Assembly (NCBI GenBank): GCA_031385445.1
Contig: JANNBM010000018.1
Coordinates: 37,052 to 101,051 of the forward strand
From: CAIYZT01 sp031385445
GTDB lineage: Bacteria > Pseudomonadota > Alphaproteobacteria > Rhodobacterales > Rhodobacteraceae
Reading direction: 5' to 3'
DNA: 64,000 bases
In this document: one piece after another, positions 18,077 to 26,473 of the stretch
Layout of the letters: the number at the start of each line of letters is the position of its first letter
Numbering within the stretch: position 1 is the stretch's first letter
Notes under the pieces: generated by a model
Database searches by the model: none
What the model was told of the DNA's origin: nothing
The model's input: the letters and a program-made list of their open reading frames with translations, nothing else
Program-made: the position numbers and the translations under genes

Positions 18077-19030
18077 ATGGCCAAAACCTTTCCGCACTCC
18101 ATCTTTCGCCGCCTCGCCGCTTTGCCGCCCGCCTATTATGTCTTTGGCCTTTTGCTGCTGACGCTGTGGCTGGCCCGCCCGAACATGCTGAACCCCAACG
18201 TCTTGGGAATCTTCGTGCGCCAGGTGGTGCCCTTGGGTATTTTGGTGCTGGGGCAGCTTTTGGTGATGCGCGTCCGCTCGATTGATCTGTCGGGCGGCGG
18301 CGTGATCTTGCTGATCAATTACATCATTACCTCGCGCAGCTTTCCGGATGCATCGGGCGCAACGTTCGTTCTGATGGCCCTCGCCATCGGCGGCGGCGTG
18401 GGACTCGTGAACGGCTATATGATCGCCAAGCGCCGTGTTTCGGCGGTCATCGTGACACTGGCCGTCAGCATCATTCTGGTCGGTTTGGTCCAGTTTCTGT
18501 CCAGCGGAAAGCCGCCCGGCGACGTGCCAAAATACATGAACGAGATTTTCAACATCAGCCTTGGTGTTGTGCCGTTGCCCGTCTTGTTCTGGCTTCTGTG
18601 TACCGGTTTGATGTGGCTGGTCATGCAGAAAAGCGTTTATGGCCGCTACATCGAAGCGGTGGGCGAAAACGCCGAAGCCGCCGCCTTTTCCGGCGTTCCA
18701 GTCGAGCGGACGGTTGTTCTTGCGCATATGCTGGCGGGTCTGATCGCAGCGGTGGCGGCCTTGGTGCAAACAGGGTCGATCGCGGTGGGCAGCGTGCGGG
18801 TGGGGCTTGATCTGCCGATCCTTGCCGTGGCCGCAACCATTCTTGGCGGTGTGGTTTTTGGCCGCGGCGAGGGCGGCGTTTGGGGGCCGTTTTTTGGCGT
18901 TCTGTCCTTTGCACTCCTGTTCGTGGTGATGACCGTTTTCGGCATCGACGATCCCGGCAAACTGATCGCGCAAGGGCTGATCATCCTGATGGCGGCAATC
19001 CTTTACGGCTGGCGCAGCAAACGCGGTTGA
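18077..19030 (+). CDS. Sugar ABC transporter permease, second subunit (RbsC type)
   Basis: A 317-residue permease related to the preceding one, with the matching family motif RSIDLSGGGVILLINY and GGVVFGRGEGGVWGPFFGV. ATG 18077 begins two bases after the preceding TGA; an in-frame TTG at 18071 is possible but weaker. It completes the importer. Confidence 0.88.
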   Translation: MAKTFPHSIFRRLAALPPAYYVFGLLLLTLWLARPNMLNPNVLGIFVRQVVPLGILVLGQLLVMRVRSIDLSGGGVILLINYIITSRSFPDASGATFVLMALAIGGGVGLVNGYMIAKRRVSAVIVTLAVSIILVGLVQFLSSGKPPGDVPKYMNEIFNISLGVVPLPVLFWLLCTGLMWLVMQKSVYGRYIEAVGENAEAAAFSGVPVERTVVLAHMLAGLIAAVAALVQTGSIAVGSVRVGLDLPILAVAATILGGVVFGRGEGGVWGPFFGVLSFALLFVVMTVFGIDDPGKLIAQGLIILMAAILYGWRSKRG

Positions 19031-19401
19031 CCGACGCAAAAACCAGCGAGACATGCGTTTTTGGCAGCTTTTACAGAGGCAGATTTACATGCAGGGCAAC
19101 CTGAAGATTTCAAGTTTGGAAACGTCCTTCGGGTTCCTCCCACCAGAAGGCCGGGCGGTTTGGGGCGTGAAGCATTTCACGCCCCGAATTGACCCCGAAA
19201 AGGGGCCCCGAATCGTGATGATCGAGGGCGCTTCAGGGGCCTTGACGTGATAGGCGCGCCCGATTGGACAATCGTGCCTTGACCGGCAGCGCTTTGATTT
19301 TGCCCTTGGTCTTTATCAGCAGAATGCGGTGGTCAAGCCGATTGGCGCGCGCTCAAATTTCATAAATTCAGATGGTTAAGTTAAAAAAGGGAGACGACAC
19401 A
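19031..19401. other. Intergenic region with palindromic terminator-like stems
   Basis: A 371-bp gap with no credible gene. It holds the stem at 19162-19185 and a shorter CCCC/GGGG stem at about 19193-19205, then an AT-rich stretch (19345-19385) that may be the promoter of the SGNH hydrolase gene. Confidence 0.5.
19162..19185. terminator. 10-bp perfect palindrome after sugar importer operon
   Basis: GGGGCGTGAA pairs perfectly with TTCACGCCCC around GCAT. It lacks a T tract, and its GCGTGA/TCACGC core matches the REP-like palindromes in the rpoB-rpoC gap, so it may be a member of that family serving as a transcript end. Confidence 0.5.
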
Positions 19402-20064
19402 ATGGCTGACAGAAAACGCGTGATGTGCTTTGGGGACTCGTTGACCTGGGGCTGGGTTCCGACCGTGGCCGGGGCGCCGACAACCCGCTATACCGTTGAA
19501 GAGCGCTGGACCGGAGTGATGGCAAAGGCACTTGGCGCTGATTTTGAGATTCTCGAAGAGGGGCTATCGGCCAGAACGACGAATATTGATGATCCGACAG
19601 ATGCGCGCCTGAACGGTTCCAATCACCTGCCAGCAGCGCTCGCCAGCCATTTTCCGCTGGATCTGGTCGTGGTGATGCTTGGCACCAATGACACAAAGGC
19701 GGTGTTCCGCCGGACGCCGTTTGAAATTGCAAATGGCCTTTCCAAACTTCTGGTTCAGATCCTGACCTCGGCGGGCGGCGTTGGCACGGTTTACGGCGCG
19801 CCAAAGGTTCTGGTGGTTTGTCCGCCGCCGTTGGCCGAGATGCCACATGTCTGGTTCCAAGGAGTGTTCGAGGGAGGTGCTGAAAAGACCCGCCAGCTGC
19901 CAAAACACTATCAGGCGCTGAGTTCGTTCTTCGGCATTCCCTGCATTGATGCCGGTGAAATCATGTCGACCAACGGCTGTGATGGCATTCACTTTACCGC
20001 CGCAGACAACACCATTCTGGGCACGGCTTTGGCGGCCAAAGTTTCGGAAATTTTCGCACTTTAA
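19402..20064 (+). CDS. SGNH/GDSL hydrolase (paralog of the one at 13496)
   Basis: A 220-residue cytoplasmic esterase with FGDSLTWG, MLGTND and DGIHFT blocks and the shared ILEEGLSARTT stretch. ATG 19402 is preceded by AAAGGGAGA. The two SGNH paralogs bracket the sugar importer, which suggests both process its substrate. Members of this family hydrolyse aryl esters or sugar O-acetyl groups; the natural substrate here is unknown. Confidence 0.85.
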   Translation: MADRKRVMCFGDSLTWGWVPTVAGAPTTRYTVEERWTGVMAKALGADFEILEEGLSARTTNIDDPTDARLNGSNHLPAALASHFPLDLVVVMLGTNDTKAVFRRTPFEIANGLSKLLVQILTSAGGVGTVYGAPKVLVVCPPPLAEMPHVWFQGVFEGGAEKTRQLPKHYQALSSFFGIPCIDAGEIMSTNGCDGIHFTAADNTILGTALAAKVSEIFAL

Positions 20065-20546
20065 GTCTCGAAGCCCCCTTTCAAGTGGGGAGATTTCGCC
20101 GGCCCAATATCTGCGGGTCAGGGGAGCTGTGTTGCACGCAGCATCCGATAGCCGGGGTTCGCCTTTCCCCGGACAGATTTCTGCGGTTTCGGTGCGACCG
20201 CCCCCTGGGGGCGGTCCGTTCATGACGCGCAGCGCCCACGCCGGATTCGCAAAACGAACCGATCATGGGATTTGTGCAACAGAGCCCTCTGTAATCGTTC
20301 AACTTGCAACCTTAAGGAACGAATGACCCTGCTGACCTTGACCGTGATCGATCTTCCGATGTAGGGGTGATGCGCGGCTGATATCCGTCCGAACGTTCAT
20401 TGGATCAAGAGCGGCCGGACCCTCGATCAAGATAGAATGTTCGCGAAAGTGAAAATGCCAGGTACGTTTTTGTACTTCCGCAAAAATATCGATTTGCCAC
20501 GCAAAGTAATCGGCCGTGATCAGTACCATCATCGTATGTGGAATGA
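20065..20546. other. 482-bp intergenic region between SGNH hydrolase and surface-glycan cluster
   Basis: I find no gene. It contains a long GC palindrome at 20196-20216 (GACCGCCCC with GGGGCGGTC), an IS-end-like sequence at 20269-20286, and a more AT-rich stretch ahead of the sulfotransferase-like gene that may hold its promoter. It marks the boundary between the sugar-uptake region and the glycan cluster. Confidence 0.5.
20269..20286 (-). mobile_element. Solitary insertion-sequence end (IS5/IS903-like terminal repeat)
   Basis: On the minus strand this reads GGCTCTGTTGCACAAATC. It matches 15 of 18 positions of the IS903 terminal repeat as I remember it (GGCTTTGTTGAATAAATC). No transposase and no second end are visible, so at most it is a relic. 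Confidence 0.4.
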
Positions 20547-21719
20547 ATGAGAAAAATTACTCTTCATATCGGATCACACAAGGCCGGCAGCACGGCAATT
20601 CAGGAAACATGTAAGAAAAACATAGGGTTGCTGCGTCAGTCGGGTGTTGTCTATCCGACGGGTGTTTTCCCAAATTATCCGGGCCAACATTCTGAACTTG
20701 CAGTCCTTTTGCACAGGCCTGACCATTCCGAGCTTGGTGCGCTGTTCGACGGCCTGGCGGCGACGCTTGACGAAACGGGGGCGACGCACCTTTTCCTGTC
20801 AGGCGAAGATCTGTGCAGTGGCACCAAACCTTCGGAGGTTCTACGGCTTGCCAAAGTCCTGCAAGCCCGCTTTGACGAGATTGCCATCGTTCTGGTCTTG
20901 CGGCGAAAGGCTGACTACGTCCGGTCCCATTACAACCATTTCCTGCATCATTCAGAACGCCCCGTCAGCGTTGAAGACTTTCAGGCCGCAATAAAATTCT
21001 CTCCTCGGGATACCTTGAAAAACTGGACCGATGCCTTCGGCGCAAAGGCGGTCAGCGTGTTCGCTTATCAAACACCCGAAGGCGCGCAGCCGTTTTTACG
21101 GCGGTTTTTCGGGGCTGTTCTTGGGGTTGATCTGACCGAAGACATCCTGCGCGCCAACGCCGGGGTGAACCAGTATTTTGACGTCGTTTCAGCAAGCTTT
21201 GTGAACGATCTGCTGAAACCGATCCCGGGGGTCAACATGCGTGACGTCAGCGCGGCCTATGCCATGGTGTACGGCAGCAAAACCGGGCGCCTTCCGATGT
21301 GGGAGCGCGGACTTAATCGGATATTGGACGGCACTTTCCCAGACGCCGATTGGCAGATCGACGGTGTGCCGGATCTGATCGGGCAGGCCAAAGTCACCGT
21401 TCCATTGAACACGGGCGAGGCGAGGGAGCAACTTGAGGCTTTATCAGAGTTTCTGGTGGCGCTTCGCACCCGGTTTATCGATTCCGCCGCAGCAGAAGAA
21501 ATGCCCCTGCGGCGCAGCGAGGCGGTGATCGCTTACAAGGCGATTCTGGGCCGGGCGCCGGCGATTGAAGAGATGAGCGTTGCGATGCGCGGGCATAAAA
21601 AACTGTCCGATCTGCGGTTGATGCTGCTGGAGTGTCCTGAGTTTCGCAACAAGACTGACAGCCTGCAGACCATGGCGGCCCCCGCCGCTGGACCCGGGGC
21701 CGGCGGCAAGCCCAACTAA
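20547..21719 (+). CDS. Sulfotransferase-like protein with C-terminal LGR/EF module
   Basis: A 390-residue protein. The N-terminal LHIGSHKAGSTAIQ is a PAPS-binding 5'-phosphosulfate loop like those of carbohydrate sulfotransferases. The C-terminal 50 residues (YKAILGRAPAIEEM then LMLLECPEFRNK) form a short module similar to DUF4214-type repeats, also found at the N-terminus of the convergent methyltransferase. It may add sulfate to a surface polysaccharide. ATG 20547 has no strong ribosome-binding site. Its stop is 8 bases from the convergent methyltransferase stop. Confidence 0.7.
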   Translation: MRKITLHIGSHKAGSTAIQETCKKNIGLLRQSGVVYPTGVFPNYPGQHSELAVLLHRPDHSELGALFDGLAATLDETGATHLFLSGEDLCSGTKPSEVLRLAKVLQARFDEIAIVLVLRRKADYVRSHYNHFLHHSERPVSVEDFQAAIKFSPRDTLKNWTDAFGAKAVSVFAYQTPEGAQPFLRRFFGAVLGVDLTEDILRANAGVNQYFDVVSASFVNDLLKPIPGVNMRDVSAAYAMVYGSKTGRLPMWERGLNRILDGTFPDADWQIDGVPDLIGQAKVTVPLNTGEAREQLEALSEFLVALRTRFIDSAAAEEMPLRRSEAVIAYKAILGRAPAIEEMSVAMRGHKKLSDLRLMLLECPEFRNKTDSLQTMAAPAAGPGAGGKPN

Positions 21720-21726
21720 AGCGGCG

Positions 21727-22773
21727 CTATGCTTTGTTCGCCTTGCTGCGGGATGCTTTTGCGGGGCGCTCGACGATAAAAAAGTTCGACACCCAATATT
21801 GCGGAATATCGACCGAGTTATCTTCGCGCACTTCGCGCAGCTTGCAACCCGCCTCAGTGATCAGGTCCAGGATCACGCCCTGCGGTAGGCAGTGCATTTC
21901 AACGTCCGAAGCGCCTGCGCGCGAAGCAAGATAGTCTTTGGTATCAAATTGATACCTTACCGCATAGGTTGGCACCTGAAAAATCGCGAGCCCGCCCGGA
22001 GCCAGAAGCGACAGCATTTGCGACAGGATTGCCCGGATCAGCGGTGGCGGATTGTGTTGCAGGACAATCCGGGAATACCAAAAATCAAAGGGTTCGCGCA
22101 TTCCGAAGCTGGTCAGATCGCCAAGCCGGAAATCAATGTTGGTCTTTTCCAGCCGCAAAGCCGCGCCGCGTGCCTGCGCCAGATGCGAGCTGGAAATGTC
22201 GATCGCCAAAACCTTCGGGAAGGCATCGGCAAGCTGCATCGTGACCCGCCCCAAACCGCAACCGAACTCGGCGGCCCGATGAAAATCCTTCGGTGCGCGC
22301 CCGACCCGCAACATCATGGCCGCGATGGTTTGCCATTCCACCTGACCTGAGGCGTAAAACTTTTCTTCGAGCTCTGCCGTCATCCCGTTTTCGTAAAGTA
22401 CAGACGACAGCACCGACCAATGCGCGCGTTCTTCGCCGAGCTTGGTCCATTTGCTTTGGATGTGTTCGAACAATTTATGTCGCAGCGCCCTGGGCAATGC
22501 CGTTTGCACCATCAGCGCAGGCACATTGATCGGCAGCACATTCAAATGCACATTTTGCGGATTTTTTCGCTTGTATTCATCACTGTTGAAAATGGCAGAG
22601 CGAAAAGCTGAGCGGCTGCGATACCTCAGCGCCCGTGTAACCGTGTCCTCGCTTTCGGGGGCGCGGTCCAACAAGACAGCATAGGCCGCACGCACGTAAT
22701 CAGCGGTCACTTTTCCAAGGTCGTCCGGCGCTGCGAGCGCGTTGGAAACCAAGGGGTCGCTTTGCTTTTTCAT
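21727..22773 (-). CDS. Class I SAM-dependent methyltransferase with N-terminal LGR/EF-like module
   Basis: A 348-residue protein. Residues 25-70 (VRAAYAVLLDRAPESEDT, then FNSDEYKRK) resemble the DUF4214-like module of the neighbouring sulfotransferase-like protein. The SAM-binding Rossmann domain starts near residue 165 with AAEFGCGLGRVTMQLA, followed by AIDISSSHLAQARG and DFWYSRIVLQHNPP. It probably methylates a sugar of a surface glycan. It lies 27 bases downstream of the large glycosyltransferase gene in the same direction. Confidence 0.8.
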   Translation of the reverse strand: MKKQSDPLVSNALAAPDDLGKVTADYVRAAYAVLLDRAPESEDTVTRALRYRSRSAFRSAIFNSDEYKRKNPQNVHLNVLPINVPALMVQTALPRALRHKLFEHIQSKWTKLGEERAHWSVLSSVLYENGMTAELEEKFYASGQVEWQTIAAMMLRVGRAPKDFHRAAEFGCGLGRVTMQLADAFPKVLAIDISSSHLAQARGAALRLEKTNIDFRLGDLTSFGMREPFDFWYSRIVLQHNPPPLIRAILSQMLSLLAPGGLAIFQVPTYAVRYQFDTKDYLASRAGASDVEMHCLPQGVILDLITEAGCKLREVREDNSVDIPQYWVSNFFIVERPAKASRSKANKA

Positions 22774-22800
22774 GGTCCCACCTTTGGATTGAATGAACGA

Positions 22801-25620
22801 TCAGCGACCATCGCGCCATCCGCCTTCATCGAGTGCATCGCCAATCGCGCGAAGCCAGTCGTGTTCAAAGGCGCGGTCAGGTTCCAAATGCGCACCTTCG
22901 GCCCATTCGTTCCACGCATTAACCACCAAAACACGCTCGTCGCCCCACAAAAACTGGTGCGCGTCGCGCAGTTTGGTTTCGACATAGGCCTGAAACCGCT
23001 CTGGCAATGCGCCGACCATCGTGGTGTGCGCAAGCGGCTGGCGGGCCGTGTTGTCCCAGCTTGGCATCACACCGGGAAAGCGGGTGTAACCGGGTTGCCC
23101 CCCGCCGCAGGCATTCGCCACCGTCCCTTCGTAGCTGTAAAGGTTGCCTTGAAACCCGGATTTGAACGGTTGCACCTTGGTTTTCAGCGGCTCTCCCACG
23201 CCTTGCGGTGGGAATTCGACCGAGGCGTCAAAGCCCATGGTCGACGGTTCCTGACCCGCGGCGGCGGTTTCCATGCTTTCGACATAGGCGAGGTAAAGGC
23301 CGGGAAACCCTGCCTCGGCAAAGCGGGCACGAAGTTCGGCGCAGACGGCGGCAACATCGGGAATAAGAAGCGGCCGGTAGATCAGCAGCAGCGGTTTGCC
23401 ATTCACCGTGATTGCACCGGGAAGCCGGGCGGATGCGATGGCATCCTCGGCGAAGGTGGCGATCGTCTCGGGGCCGTAGTCCTGTGTCATCAGCGCATGC
23501 TTGTGCGAGCCGCCGTCCCAATGCCGGGTCCAGTTTTCGTTTGCCCAGCACAGACAAAACCGAAAATCGGCGTCTTTGCGGGCCAGAAGGTTGCGCAGCG
23601 GTGCGTCCAAGACGCGTTGCCCCTGAAAATTATAGTAATACATGACAAAGCCGTGCAGGCCGTACCGCCGCGCCATGTCCATCTGCGCTTCCATCGTTTC
23701 GATCAGGCGCAGATCGTAAAAGCCCAGATCGCTTGGCAAATGCGGCTGATAATGACCTTCGAACGATGGCAGGGCCTTGGAAACATTGGTCCATTCGGTA
23801 AAGCCTTTGCCCCACCACAGATCATTTTCGCGCACCGGATGGAACTGCGGCAGATAGAAGGCCAACACCCGAACGCCCAAATCATCGCTTAACCTGTCGC
23901 CCCATTTCTCGTATAATTTCTGTTGGTTGCGCCGGGCGAGCTGAACCCGCTTTGCCTCGCCCAAGTGGCCGGTCGAAACGCTGAGATGATGCACGCAGCG
24001 CGCAGATGCCACATAGCGGATGCGGCCGCCTTGTTGGCGCAGGCGGACGCAAAGATCGACATCCTCGCAATAAGCCGGGGCAAAGCGGGGATCAAACAGC
24101 ACCTCGCCCACCGCGGCGCGGCGCACCATCAGGCAAGCGCCGGACCCATAGGCAACGTCGCGGTCAATTTGATACCGAGGCAGCTTCGGGTCATCGCCCA
24201 CTCCGATCATTCGGGTGTCACCGTTGGCTTCGATCGTGCATCCCGCTTCTTGCAGTCTGCCGTTTGGATAAAGGATCATCGGGGCGGCGGCGGCAATATC
24301 GGGGGATGCCGATAAAACCGCGTGCAGCTTGGCCAAAGTATCCGAAAACACCTGCGCGTCATTGTTCAGCAGCAGCACGTACGGCGCCGAACAAGCGCGC
24401 CACGCGGCATTGCAACTTTTCAGGAAATGCAGGTTCGTCTCATTTTTGATCACGCTCAGACCCCTGACCCCGGCGAATTGCAGCATCCGCGGATCAGAGG
24501 AGCAATCGTCCACCAGCAGAACGCGGACCGCCAATCCCTTGGCAAGGACGGCAAGCGAGGCAAGGCATTCGGCGGTCTTTTCAAATTCGTTGTAACACGG
24601 AATGATCACGTCGATTTCAGGCGCGCCGACCTGTTCGAACGAAAGCCCCGCGACCAAAGCGGCCGCATCGTCCGCGACCATCGGGCGGATGTCTGCGGTC
24701 ACGAACGCCTCGTGACGCGCCCGCTCTCCTTTGGCAATCCGGGTCACAAGTTGGCTATGGTTATCAAGAATGGTCGCAGACGAGCGGTCAGGGCTGTAAT
24801 TTTCCACTGCCGCCGTCGTGACCGTCCTGACGTGCCCGTCATGGACGACCCCTGGCAGGGGCAGACGTCGGGCAAATCGGCCATAGCGCAGAAAGTGATA
24901 CAGCGGGCTTTCCAGCGGCTGACCATTTTCGGCATAGTGGGTCCGGTACCATTCGGGATCGAATTTGACACCACAAATGCGCGCTGCCGCATCACCAACC
25001 AGAACAAAGTTCATGAAGGCTTCTGCAGGATCGGCCGGCACGTCCTGATATAACAATTGATAGCGTCCAGCATCGAAAAAGGGCGACGGGCTGCAGCCTG
25101 TTTCACTTTTTCGCAGCAGGAAGTCGAACAAAATGGACGGGGAGGCCGGGGTGCCCTGGCGGTTATCCGTGACATGTTTCAGGTCGAAATAGGGGCTGCT
25201 TTGAACCATGTTTCTGCTGAACAAGTTCCAGAAAAAGCCAGGGGCCATGCGCCCGGCCCCGAACAGATCGGGTCTTAGAAAACGCATGTATTCCAAGTCG
25301 AACAGCGGGTTCGGGCTGATGCCAGAATCCAGGCCGACCCGAAAAAAGTCTGCAAGCGCGCTCGTGTCGGCGGGCAAGTCCGGTCTTTGGGCCCGATAGT
25401 AAGACTCGTCAAGCAGCGGGAAAAGCTGTTGTTTTTCGGCTGCGGGCAGCAAAGTCCAGAGGTCCAGAAACTCGTCGGCATAAAGCACTTCTGCGCCCAG
25501 CAGCCGCTGACCCCAACCGGAAGGCATGAGTTCGCTTTCCAGAAAGGCTGAAATGAAGTCGACGACGTCCTTGGAATAGGCTGAGTTGGGATCGCTCAAG
25601 GTATCAAGACCTCGATCCAT
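22801..25620 (-). CDS. Large GT2 glycosyltransferase fused to a WbsX/GH99-like domain
   Basis: A 939-residue protein in three parts. Residues 1-300 hold short degenerate repeats (SGISPNPLFDLEYM and TGCSPSPFFDAGRY, then FDPEWYRTHY) common in Rhodobacterales glycan enzymes. Residues 336-560 are a GT2 fold (VIIPCYNEFEKT, VDDCSSD, LLLNNDAQ, EDVDLCVRLRQ). Residues 583-930 are a Glyco_tran_WbsX (GH99-like) domain starting RVLAFYLPQFHPV and containing WANENWTRHWDG. It probably builds an O-antigen or exopolysaccharide. Its ATG lies inside the end of the 146-residue gene upstream (25-base overlap), so the two are translationally coupled. Confidence 0.85.
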   Translation of the reverse strand: MDRGLDTLSDPNSAYSKDVVDFISAFLESELMPSGWGQRLLGAEVLYADEFLDLWTLLPAAEKQQLFPLLDESYYRAQRPDLPADTSALADFFRVGLDSGISPNPLFDLEYMRFLRPDLFGAGRMAPGFFWNLFSRNMVQSSPYFDLKHVTDNRQGTPASPSILFDFLLRKSETGCSPSPFFDAGRYQLLYQDVPADPAEAFMNFVLVGDAAARICGVKFDPEWYRTHYAENGQPLESPLYHFLRYGRFARRLPLPGVVHDGHVRTVTTAAVENYSPDRSSATILDNHSQLVTRIAKGERARHEAFVTADIRPMVADDAAALVAGLSFEQVGAPEIDVIIPCYNEFEKTAECLASLAVLAKGLAVRVLLVDDCSSDPRMLQFAGVRGLSVIKNETNLHFLKSCNAAWRACSAPYVLLLNNDAQVFSDTLAKLHAVLSASPDIAAAAPMILYPNGRLQEAGCTIEANGDTRMIGVGDDPKLPRYQIDRDVAYGSGACLMVRRAAVGEVLFDPRFAPAYCEDVDLCVRLRQQGGRIRYVASARCVHHLSVSTGHLGEAKRVQLARRNQQKLYEKWGDRLSDDLGVRVLAFYLPQFHPVRENDLWWGKGFTEWTNVSKALPSFEGHYQPHLPSDLGFYDLRLIETMEAQMDMARRYGLHGFVMYYYNFQGQRVLDAPLRNLLARKDADFRFCLCWANENWTRHWDGGSHKHALMTQDYGPETIATFAEDAIASARLPGAITVNGKPLLLIYRPLLIPDVAAVCAELRARFAEAGFPGLYLAYVESMETAAAGQEPSTMGFDASVEFPPQGVGEPLKTKVQPFKSGFQGNLYSYEGTVANACGGGQPGYTRFPGVMPSWDNTARQPLAHTTMVGALPERFQAYVETKLRDAHQFLWGDERVLVVNAWNEWAEGAHLEPDRAFEHDWLRAIGDALDEGGWRDGR

Positions 25621-26036
25621 TGTTCAACCTCGCCAAGGCCGTTTGCCGATGGCGATCGCCATTCCTTTACGCCGACCTGGGAATAATGTGCCTTGGCGGA
25701 CTCGATCTCGCCCTTTTCGAAGGCAAGGCGCACATCAACATATTGCTGAAGATACCAGTCGCTGTCGAAGTCTTCCGGCGGGGCAAACCGATCTTCGAAG
25801 TAGCCGTTGGTGCAATAGTGTTTGGTCAGACTGCTGATCTGATTGTTGGAACAGGCCAAGGCAAGATCGGGATAGGCAAGATAGGCCTCTTCGTCGATGC
25901 CGGCATGTGCAATCGCCATCGTGATCAGGCGCCGAAGCACAGCGCCGTCAATTTTTACAGTCTCGCCTTTTTTAAGGTCGTCCGGATTGATCCGGGTCGC
26001 CTTGAAAAAGAGCTCTGGATGAGGAAAGTATGGCAA
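25596..26036 (-). CDS. Small glycan-cluster protein with glycosyltransferase-type repeat (TTG start)
   Basis: 146 residues with no recognised catalytic motif. YLAYPDLALACSNNQ, HYCTNGYFEDR and DSDWYLQQYVDV are the same kind of short degenerate repeat seen in the first 300 residues of the next protein, so it may be a detached N-terminal module acting with it. TTG 26036 is supported by an AGGAG ribosome-binding site 6 bases upstream. It overlaps the GT2/WbsX gene start by 25 bases. Confidence 0.6.
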   Translation of the reverse strand: MPYFPHPELFFKATRINPDDLKKGETVKIDGAVLRRLITMAIAHAGIDEEAYLAYPDLALACSNNQISSLTKHYCTNGYFEDRFAPPEDFDSDWYLQQYVDVRLAFEKGEIESAKAHYSQVGVKEWRSPSANGLGEVEQWIEVLIP

Positions 26037-26058
26037 TCAAAACTCCTGGTCTGCGTCG

Positions 26059-26472
26059 TCATTTTGCTGAAGGTGAAGCTGGACCGACGTGATGGATTGA
26101 AAACTCTGCCAAAACGATGCCCCGTGGACGCGCATCCTCGCCAGCCGAGCGGCACAAACGGTCAGTGCGAAGGGATATGTCCAAGGGCCCGGCGGCGGCG
26201 TCGACCTGAAGATCAAAGCTGAGACGCTGAAGCGTTCCCGGAGCGACATCTTCTTCGGCAAGCACGCGATTTGGGCCGCGGCGCACCAGCAGTTTTATCG
26301 GGTGCATTTCGTCCGCAGGACAATAGGCGGCAACAATCAGGCGCCAATCCCCGGACGAAGGCCGGAATTGCCCACGGATATAGGACCCCATCCATTTGTC
26401 TTCATACCAGTTCCCAAAAGCGATTTCAGGGGCCAGTGACGTCAAGGCAAGTTGTGTTTCGTCGGCTTCCAT
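26059..26472 (-). CDS. Hypothetical protein in surface-glycan operon
   Basis: 137 residues, soluble, no signal peptide. I do not recognise the family. A pattern of beta strands (RLIVAAYCPADEM, IKLLVRRGPNRVLAEEDV, LSFDLQVDAAAGPLDISLRT) suggests a small beta-sandwich, possibly carbohydrate-binding, which would suit the cluster. ATG 26472 starts one base after the GT4 stop (26474-26476), so expression is coupled to the glycosyltransferase. Confidence 0.55.
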   Translation of the reverse strand: MEADETQLALTSLAPEIAFGNWYEDKWMGSYIRGQFRPSSGDWRLIVAAYCPADEMHPIKLLVRRGPNRVLAEEDVAPGTLQRLSFDLQVDAAAGPLDISLRTDRLCRSAGEDARPRGIVLAEFSIHHVGPASPSAK

Positions 26473-26473
26473 C

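Noticed and set aside
20081..20302. Transposase fragment next to the IS-like end
   Set aside because: The short minus-strand frame has no DDE motif or other transposase feature; only the terminal repeat is supportable.
22762..23892. A 376-codon plus-strand frame opposite the GT2/WbsX gene
   Set aside because: Shadow of the WbsX domain, which has clear family motifs on the minus strand.
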